Positions 24,856 through 33,416 of a stretch of 64,000 nucleotides of DNA are shown here, piece after piece (the stretch's first letter is position 1; every line of letters starts with the position of its first letter). Source of the stretch: Candidatus Rokuibacteriota bacterium (lineage in GTDB: Bacteria > Methylomirabilota > Methylomirabilia > Rokubacteriales > CSP1-6); the NCBI GenBank assembly GCA_003220685.1, contig QHTE01000045.1, forward strand, positions 68,989 to 132,988. Reading direction: 5' to 3'. The translations under genes were made by a program, and so were the position numbers. A model generated the notes under the pieces. That model did no database searches and was not told the DNA's origin. It saw only the letters and a program-made list of their open reading frames with translations.

Positions 24856-25491
24856 TCAGAGGAGCTGGGCGGCGAGGTGCTCGACGAGCGGGGCGGCGCT
24901 GGCGGAGATGTCGGCGCGGGCCACGCGAGCCCAGTCACGGACTGCCTGGACCGCCGTGTCGTCGAGCGACAGGCGCGGGCGCGCGGCGAGCGCCACCCTC
25001 AGGCGCTCGGCCACGGTCTCGGGCGCGATGTCGCCCGTGATGGCCCCGCGCGCGAGCAGCCGTTCCCGAAGCGTGTCGAAGCGATCGCGCTGCTCGCTCG
25101 ACCCCCAGCGCACGTAGCGTCCGAGCCCGTCTCCGGCGGCGCGCTCGAGCGCCGCGCGATACGCACGCTGCGCCCGGTCGTCGCCGGACAGCGCGGCATC
25201 GAGCATGACTTCGACGCCGACGTGCGCCACCGCGAGCGCGCTGCCGCTCCGAACGCCTCGCGCCGCCAGCCAGACGACCGCCTGACGGGTGAGCGCCAGG
25301 AACGCCGGCGAGCGGTGGAAGATCTCGTCGGTCCTCCAGTGGAACTGCATCCCGGAGTCGATGGCGGCGTGCGCCGTGCTCGGCGGGCGCGCTCCGATCA
25401 TCGTGGCGAAGTCGGGGAGCATCGATCCGAGCACGAAGGCCGGATCCGCGCTCCGCCGGACCGCCAGCACGGTGTGACCGAAGAAGTTCAC
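24856..25491 (-). CDS. ACP phosphodiesterase-like helical protein
   Basis: A 211-residue protein starting at GTG 25489-25491, which overlaps the TGA of the upstream dehydrogenase (GTGA), indicating translational coupling. The N-terminus VNFFGHTVLAV..., the segment FVLGSMLPDF, the helix TAHAAIDSGMQFHWRTDEIFHRSPAF and the later AVAHVGVEVMLDAAL place His and Asp residues much as in acyl-carrier-protein phosphodiesterase (AcpH, PF04336): MNFLAH..., GNLLADFV, GI.MHR.ID..TD.HP. AcpH removes phosphopantetheine from ACP and belongs to the HD-like superfamily. The resemblance is by eye and sequence divergence is large, so function remains tentative. It is cytoplasmic, without membrane helices. Confidence 0.6.
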   Translation of the reverse strand: MNFFGHTVLAVRRSADPAFVLGSMLPDFATMIGARPPSTAHAAIDSGMQFHWRTDEIFHRSPAFLALTRQAVVWLAARGVRSGSALAVAHVGVEVMLDAALSGDDRAQRAYRAALERAAGDGLGRYVRWGSSEQRDRFDTLRERLLARGAITGDIAPETVAERLRVALAARPRLSLDDTAVQAVRDWARVARADISASAAPLVEHLAAQLL

Positions 25492-26561
25492 GCGGACCGT
25501 ATCGGCTGGAGCAGCCCGGCGATCGCCTGCGCGACCTCGCTGGTCGACGCGCGGCCGCCGAGGTCGCGCGTCAAGGTCTTGCCCTCCTCGACCAGGCGCT
25601 CGACCGCGGCCACGACGGCCCGCGCCGCGTCCGCGTGATCGAGGTGCTCGAGCATCATCGCGCCCGTCCAGATCTGCGCGATCGGGTTGGCCACCGCCTT
25701 GCCCGCGATGTCCGGGGCCGAGCCGTGGACGGGCTCGAACATCGACGGGTACTCCTTCTCGGGGTTGATGTTTCCGCCCGGCGCCAGCCCGATCGAGCCG
25801 GCGATCGCCGGACCGAGATCGGAGAGGATGTCGCCGAAAAGGTTCGAGCCGACGACGACGTCGAACCAGTCCGGGTGCTGCACGAAGTGAGCGGTCAGGA
25901 TGTCGATGTGATACTGGGCGGTCTTCACCGACGGATATTCCTTCGCGATGGCGGCGAAGCGCTCGTCCCAGTACGGCATGCTGTGGATGATCCCGTTCGA
26001 TTTGGTCGCCGACGTCACGTGACGGCGCGGCCGCTTCATGGCCCGCTCGAACGCGTAGCGCATGATGCGGTCGCACCCCTTGCGCGTGAAGACCGACTGC
26101 TGCACGGCGAGCTCCTCCGGCGTTCCGCGGTAGAGCCGCCCGCCGATCTCCGAGTACTCGCCCTCGTTGTTCTCGCGGACGATCAGCATGTCGATGTCGG
26201 CGGGGCCGCGGCCGGCGAGCGGCGACCTGACGCCCTTGAGCAGCCGCACGGGCCGGAGGTTCACGTACTGATGAAACCCGCGTCGGATGGGGATCAGCAG
26301 CCCCCAGAGCGAGACGTGGTCCGGCACGCCCGGGAATCCGACCGCGCCGAGGAAGATCGCCTCGAACTGTCGGAGACGGTCGAGGCCGTCTTCGGGCATC
26401 ATGCGACCGGTTTCCGCGTAGCGCTCGCAGCTCCAGTCGAACGTCGTCCACTCGATCTCGAAGCCGAACCGGCGGCCCGCTGCGTCGAGGACGCGCATGC
26501 CTTCCGGCACGACTTCCTTGCCGATTCCGTCGCCGGGAATCGCGGCAATGCGATGCTTCAT
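25488..26561 (-). CDS. Tartrate/D-malate dehydrogenase (isopropylmalate dehydrogenase family)
   Basis: A 357-residue NAD-dependent beta-decarboxylating dehydrogenase. The N-terminus IAAIPGDGIGKEVVPEG is diagnostic of the isocitrate/isopropylmalate dehydrogenase family. GAVGFPGVPDHVSLWGLLIPIRRGFHQYVNLRPVR matches the tartrate/D-malate dehydrogenase (TtuC/DmlA) branch rather than LeuB. The metal-binding and catalytic portion is NLFGDILSDLGPAIAGSIGLAPGGNIN and the NAD site FEPVHGSAPDIAGK. ATG 26561 follows GGAGGG. Expected reaction: oxidation and decarboxylation of D-malate or tartrate. It is followed by a coupled ACP-phosphodiesterase-like gene. Confidence 0.88.
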   Translation of the reverse strand: MKHRIAAIPGDGIGKEVVPEGMRVLDAAGRRFGFEIEWTTFDWSCERYAETGRMMPEDGLDRLRQFEAIFLGAVGFPGVPDHVSLWGLLIPIRRGFHQYVNLRPVRLLKGVRSPLAGRGPADIDMLIVRENNEGEYSEIGGRLYRGTPEELAVQQSVFTRKGCDRIMRYAFERAMKRPRRHVTSATKSNGIIHSMPYWDERFAAIAKEYPSVKTAQYHIDILTAHFVQHPDWFDVVVGSNLFGDILSDLGPAIAGSIGLAPGGNINPEKEYPSMFEPVHGSAPDIAGKAVANPIAQIWTGAMMLEHLDHADAARAVVAAVERLVEEGKTLTRDLGGRASTSEVAQAIAGLLQPIRSA

Positions 26562-26820
26562 CGAGGCCCTCCGGGCGCTCTCATTCGTGAGAAACGGCGC
26601 CCTAGGGTATCAAGAAAGCGCCAGTAGACACACACGCGGTCCTGTGCTTCGATACCCCGAGGCTTCGGAGTTCGCGTTTCCTACCACCCGGTAGGCCTTC
26701 GATCGTCGCAGCATGGCATTCATCCACTCGGGCACGGCGCCGGACACTTCGCGGTCTCGCGCCGAGCTTGCCGGGCGAAGGGCTCGGGCGTCACGGTCGT
26801 CGCGCAAGCTGGGAGTCGTC

Positions 26821-27147
26821 ATGTCGATCATGCGTGTCAGCGATCCCACGTTCGAGGCGAAGGACAAGCGTTCCGACAGCCGCGTTTTCGTCCGCTTCCG
26901 GGTGAACCGAGCGCCCGACCAGTCGTGGATCGCCACGTTCAAGGGCCACGCGAGCTCGAGCGTCCTTCGCGCGGCCCACGCGGTGTTCAACGGCACCGAC
27001 GTCACCCTCGAGCTCGTCAAGCCCAACAGCCCCGCGGAGCTGACGACCGCCCTGGATTGCTTCATCGAGTGCGCGAATCTCGGGCTGCGCACCTGGGGTG
27101 GCGTCGAGCGAAGCCCGGCCTCGAGCGGCATACTCCGCCGCGTCTAG
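26821..27147 (+). CDS. Small hypothetical protein
   Basis: A 108-residue protein from ATG 26821, preceded by GGGAG. An in-frame ATG at 26713 would add 36 residues of Arg/Ser-rich, unstructured sequence and is less likely. The core alternates hydrophobic and charged residues (SDSRVFVRFRVNRAPDQSWIATFKGHASS...) and looks like a small alpha/beta fold. The family is not recognised. It stands alone between the tartrate dehydrogenase promoter region and the sigma-54-like promoter of the transglycosylase gene. The 260 bases upstream hold no other evident gene. Confidence 0.5.
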   Translation: MSIMRVSDPTFEAKDKRSDSRVFVRFRVNRAPDQSWIATFKGHASSSVLRAAHAVFNGTDVTLELVKPNSPAELTTALDCFIECANLGLRTWGGVERSPASSGILRRV

Positions 27148-27183
27148 GCCCTTGCAGGCTTCCGGAAATGCAGGAGACGGGAT

Positions 27184-27244
27184 GACACGCCCGTGTCGCC
27201 TCACTGACGGGCTTCGTCAGTTCTCACGGTGCCGAGGTGCCGTG
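27184..27244. promoter_or_regulatory. Three small dyads upstream of sigma-54-type promoter
   Basis: GACACG-CC-CGTGTC (27184-27197), CTGACG-5-CGTCAG (27204-27220) and CACGG-10-CCGTG (27225-27244) lie in a row, about 75-120 bases before the predicted transcription start. That is the position expected for activator or repressor sites. The arms differ, so they are not copies of one operator. Confidence 0.35.
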
Positions 27245-27284
27245 CATCAATTGAATAAATTTAGCCTTTGACACTTTTGACTCC

Positions 27285-27300
27285 TGGCATTCGGGTTGCG
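27285..27300 (+). promoter_or_regulatory. Candidate sigma-54 (-24/-12) promoter
   Basis: TGGCATTCGGGTTGCG has the invariant GG and GC with the required 10 bases between them, and a TGGCA/TTGC match on either side. It is the only promoter-like element between the hypothetical gene and the transglycosylase start 72 bases downstream, apart from a lone TTGACA at 27268. Confidence 0.5.
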
Positions 27301-27371
27301 TTCTTGGGGGGTGCTACGCATAGACCCATCCAGAATGCTGTTCGCCAGGCATCAAACCCGGAGGAAATTTC

Positions 27372-28217
27372 TTGGACGCGAAAGCGACGATCCGACGCCT
27401 CGAGCGAGACCCGCTCTCGCCAGTCGCGCGCCACGCGCTGGGGCTCGGAGTCTTGCTGCTGACGATCGTCCCGGCCTACGGCTACTTCGGGTCGCGGGTG
27501 AGTCAACCGGAGTCCGAGATCATGCGGATGGCGCGCGAGACGGTCGACGCGACCGACTCGAGCGTCGAGATCGCGGAGATCGTCGAGATCGAGGCGCACA
27601 TCCGAGAGGTCGCCGTGCGGTACGACATTCCGCCGATCCTGGTGGCGGCGATCGTCGAGGCCGAATCGGAGTTCAACCCGCGCGCGGTCTCGCGGCGCGG
27701 CGCCCGCGGCTTGATGCAGCTCATGCCGGACACGGCGTCGAGCCTGCGCGTGTCGGACACGTTCGACCCGTACGAGAACATCGAGGGCGGCGTTCGCCAC
27801 TTGCGCCGACTGATGGACCGTTATCGCGGCAACCTGCCCCTCGTGCTCGCGGCCTACAATGCCGGTGAGCAGGCCGTTATGGTGTACGGCGGCGTGCCGC
27901 CATACCGGGAGACCCGCCGGTACGTCAACCGAATCCTGCGGCGCATCGGCCGGCCGGACCTCGTCCCGCCGCCGCGGGTCAGCCATGTGCACGCCACCGT
28001 CATTCCCGTGGCGACGACCCGGATCGACCCCACCTTCGCCCTGTTGTCGCCTCCGTCTCTGGCGCCGAGCTCGAGCTCGCTGCGCTCGGCCTGGGCCGAG
28101 CGTCAGGCCCTCGAGCACCAGAGGGTCGAACGCGCCGTCGCCGCCTCGCCGGCCCCGCCGTTCCGGGCCGCCGCCGAGCCTTCTTGGTCCGGCCGCACCA
28201 ACGGCCAGGGCCCCTAG
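27372..28217 (+). CDS. Lytic transglycosylase (SLT domain), membrane-anchored
   Basis: A 281-residue peptidoglycan lytic transglycosylase. The TTG at 27372 is the start because GGAGGA sits seven bases upstream. An N-terminal membrane anchor (HALGLGVLLLTIVPAYGYFG, residues about 18-38) is followed by the SLT domain at about residues 70-190. The catalytic Glu is in VEAESEFNPRAVSRRGARGL, then LMQLMPDTA, NIEGGVRHLRRLM and LVLAAYNAGEQAV complete the motif set. The C-terminal 70 residues are Pro/Ser/Ala-rich and probably disordered. It acts in the periplasm, cleaving the glycan strand. It heads a run of envelope-related genes and has a sigma-54-like promoter. Confidence 0.88.
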   Translation: MDAKATIRRLERDPLSPVARHALGLGVLLLTIVPAYGYFGSRVSQPESEIMRMARETVDATDSSVEIAEIVEIEAHIREVAVRYDIPPILVAAIVEAESEFNPRAVSRRGARGLMQLMPDTASSLRVSDTFDPYENIEGGVRHLRRLMDRYRGNLPLVLAAYNAGEQAVMVYGGVPPYRETRRYVNRILRRIGRPDLVPPPRVSHVHATVIPVATTRIDPTFALLSPPSLAPSSSSLRSAWAERQALEHQRVERAVAASPAPPFRAAAEPSWSGRTNGQGP

Positions 28218-28311
28218 ACCGCCCCGGATCCCGATCCCACACTCAGGCGAGTCCTGCGAGGAATAACTTTGGAATTGGCTTTCATGCAGGCAGCGTATGA
28301 AGGAGGGTCAG

Positions 28312-29520
28312 ATGATTGATCGGATCATTGGCAAGCTTCCCGAGGCGTGGCGCGGCCCGGCCGAGCTGGTGGCGGCCCCGATCGCCTGGGTTCCGGTACT
28401 GCAGCAAACGCTCATGAGCTTCTTCTTCGACGCCCAGCCCGGCTGGATGGCGGCGCTGAAGTACGTGTTCCTGCTGTTCCCGGTGCTCCTGGGTGTCGTC
28501 GCCGTCTGGTCCACCGGGCTCTCCGTCTACACGCTGCCCTTCCGCTCGAGTCGCACCCGTTTCGTCTCGCTGGTTCTGCTCGCGTGGTGGGACGCGGCGC
28601 TCGCGGTGTGGCTCTACTGGGTCGGCATGGTGCGGGTCGCCGGCGTGGTGTTGGGCTGGATCCTCGGCATCGCGCGGCTGGCCGTCCGGCTCGTCATGGG
28701 CTTCCTCCGCGACGTCGTGGGCACGCCGGTCGCCATGTCGAGCATGCTGATGCGCGGCTACTTCAAGCCGGGTGTGCCGTGGCTCGCGTTCGTGATGCTG
28801 CTCCTCTGGTGCGCCTTCGAAGCCGCCGTGCTCACGTACACGCTCGAGCCGCGGATCACGACTCTGATGAACGACCTTTCCGGCTCGGACGATTCGCGCT
28901 TCACCATTCCGATCCTGTACGCCATGGTCCTGACGCTCGTGATAGCCAGCTTCGCGTGCGTCCAGGTGCTGATCAACGCAGTGCGCACGAAGGACCCCCG
29001 GTTCATCGCGCAGATCATCGGGATCGAGCTGTTCACGATATTCTTCGAAGTGATGTTCCTCTACCGGGGCGTGGTCGAGGTGACGATGCCGTGGATCGCC
29101 AGGGGCAACGGCGCCCTGGTGGGCGCTGCCGTCACCGGCTGGATCGGCGTCCGGGGCCTCACGTGGTTCCTGTTCGGTCAGTACGGAACGCCCCCGCTGC
29201 TGGCCATCCTCGCGCGGCGCCCGCTCACGGACCTCGAGGCGTCGAATTCGTCGAGCATGCGCTCGGAGTCGTTCTGGCGGCTGGCGATGGACGACTTCCG
29301 CCGGGACCTGGACTGGCTTCACATCAAGAGCGATGAGATGCTCGAGCTGCTGGCGCTCCCGGTCGTGCACCTGCTGGGGGCGGCCCTGAACTTCGCCATG
29401 ATCCTGACGGCGTCGCGACCCGTCTTCAACCTTCCGTTCCGGAGCCTCAAAGAGGTGACGGAGTCGCGCGACATGGAGACGACGATGCACCTGGAGCCGC
29501 GCAAGCAGGTCAGCCTGTGA
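28312..29520 (+). CDS. Polytopic membrane protein of unknown function
   Basis: A 402-residue integral membrane protein with about eight hydrophobic segments, for example YVFLLFPVLLGVVAVWSTGL, LVLLAWWDAALAVWLYWVGM, VAGVVLGWILGIARLAVRLV, WLAFVMLLLWCAFEAAVL and ILYAMVLTLVIASFACVQVL. ATG 28312 is preferred over 28297 because AAGGAGG ends five bases before it. The C-terminal 90 residues are soluble. Its stop overlaps the GTG of the MurC-like ligase (GTGA), so the two are translationally coupled. I do not recognise the family. Context suggests a role in envelope synthesis, perhaps transport or modification of the ligase product; this is inference. Confidence 0.8.
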   Translation: MIDRIIGKLPEAWRGPAELVAAPIAWVPVLQQTLMSFFFDAQPGWMAALKYVFLLFPVLLGVVAVWSTGLSVYTLPFRSSRTRFVSLVLLAWWDAALAVWLYWVGMVRVAGVVLGWILGIARLAVRLVMGFLRDVVGTPVAMSSMLMRGYFKPGVPWLAFVMLLLWCAFEAAVLTYTLEPRITTLMNDLSGSDDSRFTIPILYAMVLTLVIASFACVQVLINAVRTKDPRFIAQIIGIELFTIFFEVMFLYRGVVEVTMPWIARGNGALVGAAVTGWIGVRGLTWFLFGQYGTPPLLAILARRPLTDLEASNSSSMRSESFWRLAMDDFRRDLDWLHIKSDEMLELLALPVVHLLGAALNFAMILTASRPVFNLPFRSLKEVTESRDMETTMHLEPRKQVSL

Positions 29521-30884
29521 CGGTTCTCCGGTATCACTTCTCCGGCATCGCGGGCGCCGGCATGGGCCCGCTCGCGTGCCTGATGCGGGCGCGCGGGCAT
29601 CGAGTGCAGGGATCGGATCGCGCGTTCGATCAGGGCAAGAAGCAGGAGATCGCGGCGCAGCTCCGCCGGGTCGGCATCGAGTTGGCTCCGCAGGATGGGA
29701 CGGCCATTACGGCGGCGATCGATCGGCTGGTCTACTCCGCGGCCGTCGAAGCGGACACGCCGGAGCTGCGGGCGGGACGCGCGCTCGGGCTCGACTGCGT
29801 GCCGAGGCCGCAGCTGCTCGCCGAGGTGGTCAACACCGCCGCGCCGGGCGTGGCGATCGCGGGCACCAGCGGCAAGAGCACGATCGTCGGCATGCTCGGC
29901 TGGCTCCTGCGTGAGGGCGGTGTCAAGGCCACGGTCCTGGGCGGCGCCGACTTCGTGGGCGAGGGCACCGGCGGCTGCTTCGTGGCCGGGCCGGCCGAAG
30001 GCCCCGCGGTCGCCGAGGCGTGCGAGTCCGACGGCACACTCGTCGGCTACCATCCGGCGATCGGGCTGATCCACAACGTGAGTCGTGATCACGACGAGCT
30101 GAGCGCGCTGCGTCCGCAGTTCACCGCGTTCGCACGGAACTGCGGCCGACTGCTCGTCGGCGCGGACTGCCCCGAGGCCGCGGCGCTCGGCCGCCGATTC
30201 AAGGCGGCGACCTACGGCGTCACCCAGGACGCCGACGCGAGGCTCCGGGTCACCAGCGTGGGGCCGCGTCGGGCCCGTGGTGTTCTGAGACACGGCGGCC
30301 GCGATCTGAGCCTGGACATTCCGCAGCCCGGTCTCCACAACCTCGAGAACGCCACCGCCGCCGCGATGGTCGCGCTCGAGATCGGTCTCAACGCCGAGCT
30401 CGTCGTGGACCTGCTCTCGCGCTTCCCGGGCGTTGCGCGCCGATTCGAGCTGGTGGGCACGACGGCCCGCGACATCCACGTCGTGGACGACTACGCGCAC
30501 AACGGTGAAAAGATCCGCGCGGCCATCACGACGGCGCAGGCCGGATCGGCGCGGGTCGTGGCCGTCTTCCAGCCCCACGGCTTCGGGCCGGCGCGATTCC
30601 TGCGCGGCGAGCTGCGGGCGATGATCCCGACCCTGCTCCGGCCCCAGGACCGCTTCTGCTATGCCGAGATCTTCTACGCCGGCGGAACGGTCGCCAAGGA
30701 CATCTCGAGCCGGATGCTGGCCGACGACCTGCCGGCCGCCCTCAATTGCGGCTACGCGCGCGACCATGAGGCCGCGCGGCAGTGGATCGTCAGCGAGGCC
30801 CAGCCGGGTGATACGGTGCTCATCATGGGCGCGCGCGATCCGGACTTGCCCCGCCTAGCGCGCGCCGTACTCAGCTCACTCTAG
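29517..30884 (+). CDS. Mur ligase family protein (MurC/Mpl-like)
   Basis: A 455-residue ATP-dependent ligase of the Mur family. The N-terminal Rossmann-like domain begins YHFSGIAGAGMGPLACLM, matching the MurC/Mpl HxxGIxGxGM signature. The P-loop is GTSGKSTIVGML. The central ACESDGTLVGYHPAIGLIHNVSRDHDEL corresponds to the MurC metal and UDP-sugar region, and the C-terminal domain contains VVDDYAHNGEKIRAAI, the conserved DDYAHxP motif with N in place of P. Genuine MurC normally sits in the dcw cluster, so this is probably a paralogue adding an amino acid or peptide to a sugar-linked acceptor. It is coupled to the membrane protein upstream. Confidence 0.82.
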   Translation: MTVLRYHFSGIAGAGMGPLACLMRARGHRVQGSDRAFDQGKKQEIAAQLRRVGIELAPQDGTAITAAIDRLVYSAAVEADTPELRAGRALGLDCVPRPQLLAEVVNTAAPGVAIAGTSGKSTIVGMLGWLLREGGVKATVLGGADFVGEGTGGCFVAGPAEGPAVAEACESDGTLVGYHPAIGLIHNVSRDHDELSALRPQFTAFARNCGRLLVGADCPEAAALGRRFKAATYGVTQDADARLRVTSVGPRRARGVLRHGGRDLSLDIPQPGLHNLENATAAAMVALEIGLNAELVVDLLSRFPGVARRFELVGTTARDIHVVDDYAHNGEKIRAAITTAQAGSARVVAVFQPHGFGPARFLRGELRAMIPTLLRPQDRFCYAEIFYAGGTVAKDISSRMLADDLPAALNCGYARDHEAARQWIVSEAQPGDTVLIMGARDPDLPRLARAVLSSL

Positions 30885-30892
30885 CTCCCGAA

Positions 30893-30906
30893 GGAGAGGT
30901 CTCTCC
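30893..30906 (+). promoter_or_regulatory. Inverted repeat covering the ribosome-binding site
   Basis: GGAGAG and CTCTCC flank a GT centre directly before ATG 30907. The left arm is the Shine-Dalgarno itself, so pairing (with a few bases opened for a loop) would hide it. It may modulate translation of the secreted protein, but the short loop makes the structure marginal. Confidence 0.3.
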
Positions 30907-31446
30907 ATGCGCTACGCACTTCTGACCGTTCTCGCACTGGCTTTGGCGGCGCCGGCCTCGGCGCAGGTGCACGTCGACATCGGCATCCACCTTCCGGTCC
31001 CTCCGCCGCTGGTGATCGTCCCGGGCGTCCCGACCGTGCAGTACGCTCCCGCGGCCCCGGCCAACGTCTTCTTCTACAGCAACCAGTACTGGATCTACGC
31101 CAACGGAGGCTGGCACGTGAGCCGCCGGCACGACGGCCCGTGGATCCTCGTGGCTCCTCAATTCGTCCCGCGCCCGGTCTTGCTCGTGCCGGTACGGTAT
31201 TACCACGTCCCGCCCGGGCACTGGAAGCAGTGGCAGCGCGAAGCGGCGCCGCGCTGGGAGCACGAGTGGGGCCACGGCTGGGCCGAGAAGCGAGCGTGGA
31301 GGGAGCGCGGGAACAACGACCACGGCTGGGGTCGCCAGGAGGCTCGCGTGGGCGGTCCTCCGGGCTTCGGGCGCGGCGATGATCCGGGACGCGGAGAGGG
31401 TCACGGCAAAGAGGGGCGTGGCAAAGGTCACGGCAAGGACAAGTAG
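30907..31446 (+). CDS. Secreted basic protein with Gly/His/Lys-rich tail
   Basis: A 179-residue exported protein with a clear signal peptide (MRYALLTVLALALAAPASAQ). The mature N-half is proline-rich with a YYW-type motif (NVFFYSNQYWIYANGGWHVSRRHDGPWILV), like the short YXWGXW/DUF3300-like envelope proteins of proteobacteria. The C-terminal third is low-complexity, with repeated G-H-G-K and G-R-G units and many His and Trp. It may bind metal or polyanions in the periplasm. It follows the ligase by 22 bp, so it is probably co-transcribed. Exact family uncertain. Confidence 0.72.
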   Translation: MRYALLTVLALALAAPASAQVHVDIGIHLPVPPPLVIVPGVPTVQYAPAAPANVFFYSNQYWIYANGGWHVSRRHDGPWILVAPQFVPRPVLLVPVRYYHVPPGHWKQWQREAAPRWEHEWGHGWAEKRAWRERGNNDHGWGRQEARVGGPPGFGRGDDPGRGEGHGKEGRGKGHGKDK

Positions 31447-31465
31447 GGATCGCCCTCGCCGCGGG

Positions 31466-31487
31466 GGCGCTCGGTCAGCCGAGCGCC
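31466..31487. terminator. Hairpin between convergent genes
   Basis: GGCGCTCGG (31466-31474) pairs perfectly with CCGAGCGCC (31479-31487) across a TCAG loop. The loop is the stop codon of the leftward kinase gene and the right arm encodes its last residues. It could end transcripts from both sides. Confidence 0.5.
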
Positions 31488-32446
31488 TCCGCGATCTGCA
31501 CCAACTCCTCGTATTCCTGGTTCCAGTAGTTGTGATTACGGAACATCGGGAAGGCGGGGGGAAACGACGGATCGGTCCAGCGCCGCGCGATCCAGCCGGA
31601 CATGTAGACGATCCGCATCGCGCGCAGCGGCTCGCACAGCGCGAGCGTCGCGCGATCGAACTCGCGGAAGAGCTCGTAGCCCTCTAGGAGATCCTCGCGC
31701 AGTTTTCGCGCCTCTTCCGAGTTGCCACGCGCGAGCAGCCAGATGTCCTGCACCGGCGGCCCGACCAGACAGTCGTCGAAGTCGACGAGCAACGGGTCGG
31801 GCGTCCAGAGGATGTTGCCCCAGTGCAGATCGCCGTGGATGCGCTGGACGCGCGCGGTCGCGAGCGCCTTGGCCGCGAACTCGGCGATGCGCACCGCCAC
31901 GTCGCGATAGCGCGGCGCCAGCCCCTCGGGAATGAAGCTCCCGGCCATGAGGACCTCGAGCGGCTCGAAGATGTAGCGCTTCACGTCCAGACGCGGCCGC
32001 CGAGGCGCGTCGCCCGAGGCGCCGACCGCGTGCAGGCGCCCGATCGTGCGGCCGATCCGCCGGCGATTCTCGGCGTCGAGCTCGTCGAGCGAGCGTCCGC
32101 GGACCTTCGGGAACACCGCGTAGTAGATTCCCTCGATCTCGCCGAGCGTGGCTCCGGTACCGATGTCGATCGGCGCGACGGCCGGCACCTCGGCCGCCAT
32201 GAGGTCGGCCAGGAACGCGTGCTCGTCGAGAATCGTCTCGCGCGACCAGCGACCGGGACGGTAGAACTTGACGACTAGGCGGCGCTCGTCGTCCAGCTCC
32301 ACTTCGTAGACGCGGTTCTCGAACGCGCGCAGCGGCAGACAGCGGCCGGTGCAGCGGAGCCCGCCGACCTCGACCGCGTCCAGGACGCGGTCGGGGGTCA
32401 GCGCAAAAAACGTCGCCCCGGGCTCCGCCGCCACGCCTGATACCAT
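31475..32446 (-). CDS. srkA: Stress response kinase A-like Ser/Thr kinase
   Basis: A 323-residue member of the RdoA/SrkA (YihE) kinase family, which has an aminoglycoside-phosphotransferase (APH)-type fold. N-terminal FENRVYEVELDDERRLVVKFYRPGRWSRETILDEHAFL holds the ATP Lys (VVKFYRP) and is strongly characteristic. The catalytic loop is RIHGDLHWGNILW and the metal Asp is in LLVDFDDCLVGPPVQDIWLL. Length (E. coli 328) and order match. In E. coli SrkA protects against stress-induced death by countering MazF. Start ATG 32446. It is divergent from the cyclase gene. Confidence 0.87.
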   Translation of the reverse strand: MVSGVAAEPGATFFALTPDRVLDAVEVGGLRCTGRCLPLRAFENRVYEVELDDERRLVVKFYRPGRWSRETILDEHAFLADLMAAEVPAVAPIDIGTGATLGEIEGIYYAVFPKVRGRSLDELDAENRRRIGRTIGRLHAVGASGDAPRRPRLDVKRYIFEPLEVLMAGSFIPEGLAPRYRDVAVRIAEFAAKALATARVQRIHGDLHWGNILWTPDPLLVDFDDCLVGPPVQDIWLLARGNSEEARKLREDLLEGYELFREFDRATLALCEPLRAMRIVYMSGWIARRWTDPSFPPAFPMFRNHNYWNQEYEELVQIAEALG

Positions 32447-32483
32447 AGCGCGGCGTCAGGAAACATTCATCAGGGAGGCCGCG

Positions 32484-33416
32484 ATGCCGGAACGCAAGCT
32501 ACCGACGGAGCAAGAGGTGCTCGGCTGGATCCGAGATCGGCGTAACTGGGGTCGCTGGGGCAAGGACGATCAGCTCGGCGCCCTCAACCTCGTCACGCCG
32601 GCCAAGCGCGCGGCCGCGGCCCGGCTGGTGCGCACCGGACGCAGCATCTCGCTGAGCCGGCCGTTTCCCAAAGACCCCGGCCCGAACAATCCGCTGCCGG
32701 CCCACCACTTCATGCGGACGCATCCCCGGGGCAAGGGCGGCTTCTCCGCGGACTACTACGGCATCTACTACCACGGCATCGCCTCCACCCACATCGACGC
32801 GCTCTGCCACACGTGGGACGACGACGCGATGTGGAACGGACGCGACCCGAAGAAGGAGATCACGTTCGAGGGCGCGCGGTTCGGGTCGGTCGAGCACTGG
32901 GCCGAGGGGATCATGACCCGCGCCGTCATGCTCGACGTGCCGCACCACCGCGGCGTTCCGTGCGTGACCCACGACACGCCCGTGCACGGCTGGGAGCTCG
33001 ACGACATCCTCACCAAGCGCGGGATCAAGCTCGAGCCCGGCGACGCGGTGTGCGTCTATTCCGGGCGCGAGGCGTGGCAGGCGCAGGATCCGGAGCGGCC
33101 GTACGGTCGTCCGTTCAACCCGATGCAGCAGCAGCGTCCGGGGCTCCACGTGTCGTGTCTGCCGTTCCTGCGCGATCACGACGTGAGCGTGCTGGTGTGG
33201 GACATGCTCGACCACCTGCCGATCGGCTACGACATCCCGTGGGCGGTGCACGCCGCGATCTTCGCGTACGGCGTGGCGCTCGTCGACAACGCGCTGCTCG
33301 AGCCCCTCGCGAAGGCGTGCGTGGAGGAGCAGCGCGACGAGTTCATGCTGCTCGTGTCGCCGCTGCGCGTGGTCGGCGGCACGGGCTCGCCCGCGAATCC
33401 GCTCGCGGTGTTTTGA
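32484..33416 (+). CDS. Cyclase family protein (kynurenine formamidase-like)
   Basis: A 310-residue metal-dependent hydrolase of PF04199. The metal motif HGIASTHIDALCH (usual HxGTHxDxPxH, with Ala-Ser for Gly-Thr) is near residue 95. A second conserved His/Asp region is PHHRGVPCVTHDTP, and the C-terminus LRVVGGTGSPANPL is typical. ATG 32484 follows GGGAGG. Such enzymes hydrolyse formyl-amides, lactones or cyclic compounds. Its 3' end overlaps the following phosphatase by TTGA, suggesting co-expression. A remnant of a related cyclase is at 1525-1671. Confidence 0.88.
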   Translation: MPERKLPTEQEVLGWIRDRRNWGRWGKDDQLGALNLVTPAKRAAAARLVRTGRSISLSRPFPKDPGPNNPLPAHHFMRTHPRGKGGFSADYYGIYYHGIASTHIDALCHTWDDDAMWNGRDPKKEITFEGARFGSVEHWAEGIMTRAVMLDVPHHRGVPCVTHDTPVHGWELDDILTKRGIKLEPGDAVCVYSGREAWQAQDPERPYGRPFNPMQQQRPGLHVSCLPFLRDHDVSVLVWDMLDHLPIGYDIPWAVHAAIFAYGVALVDNALLEPLAKACVEEQRDEFMLLVSPLRVVGGTGSPANPLAVF

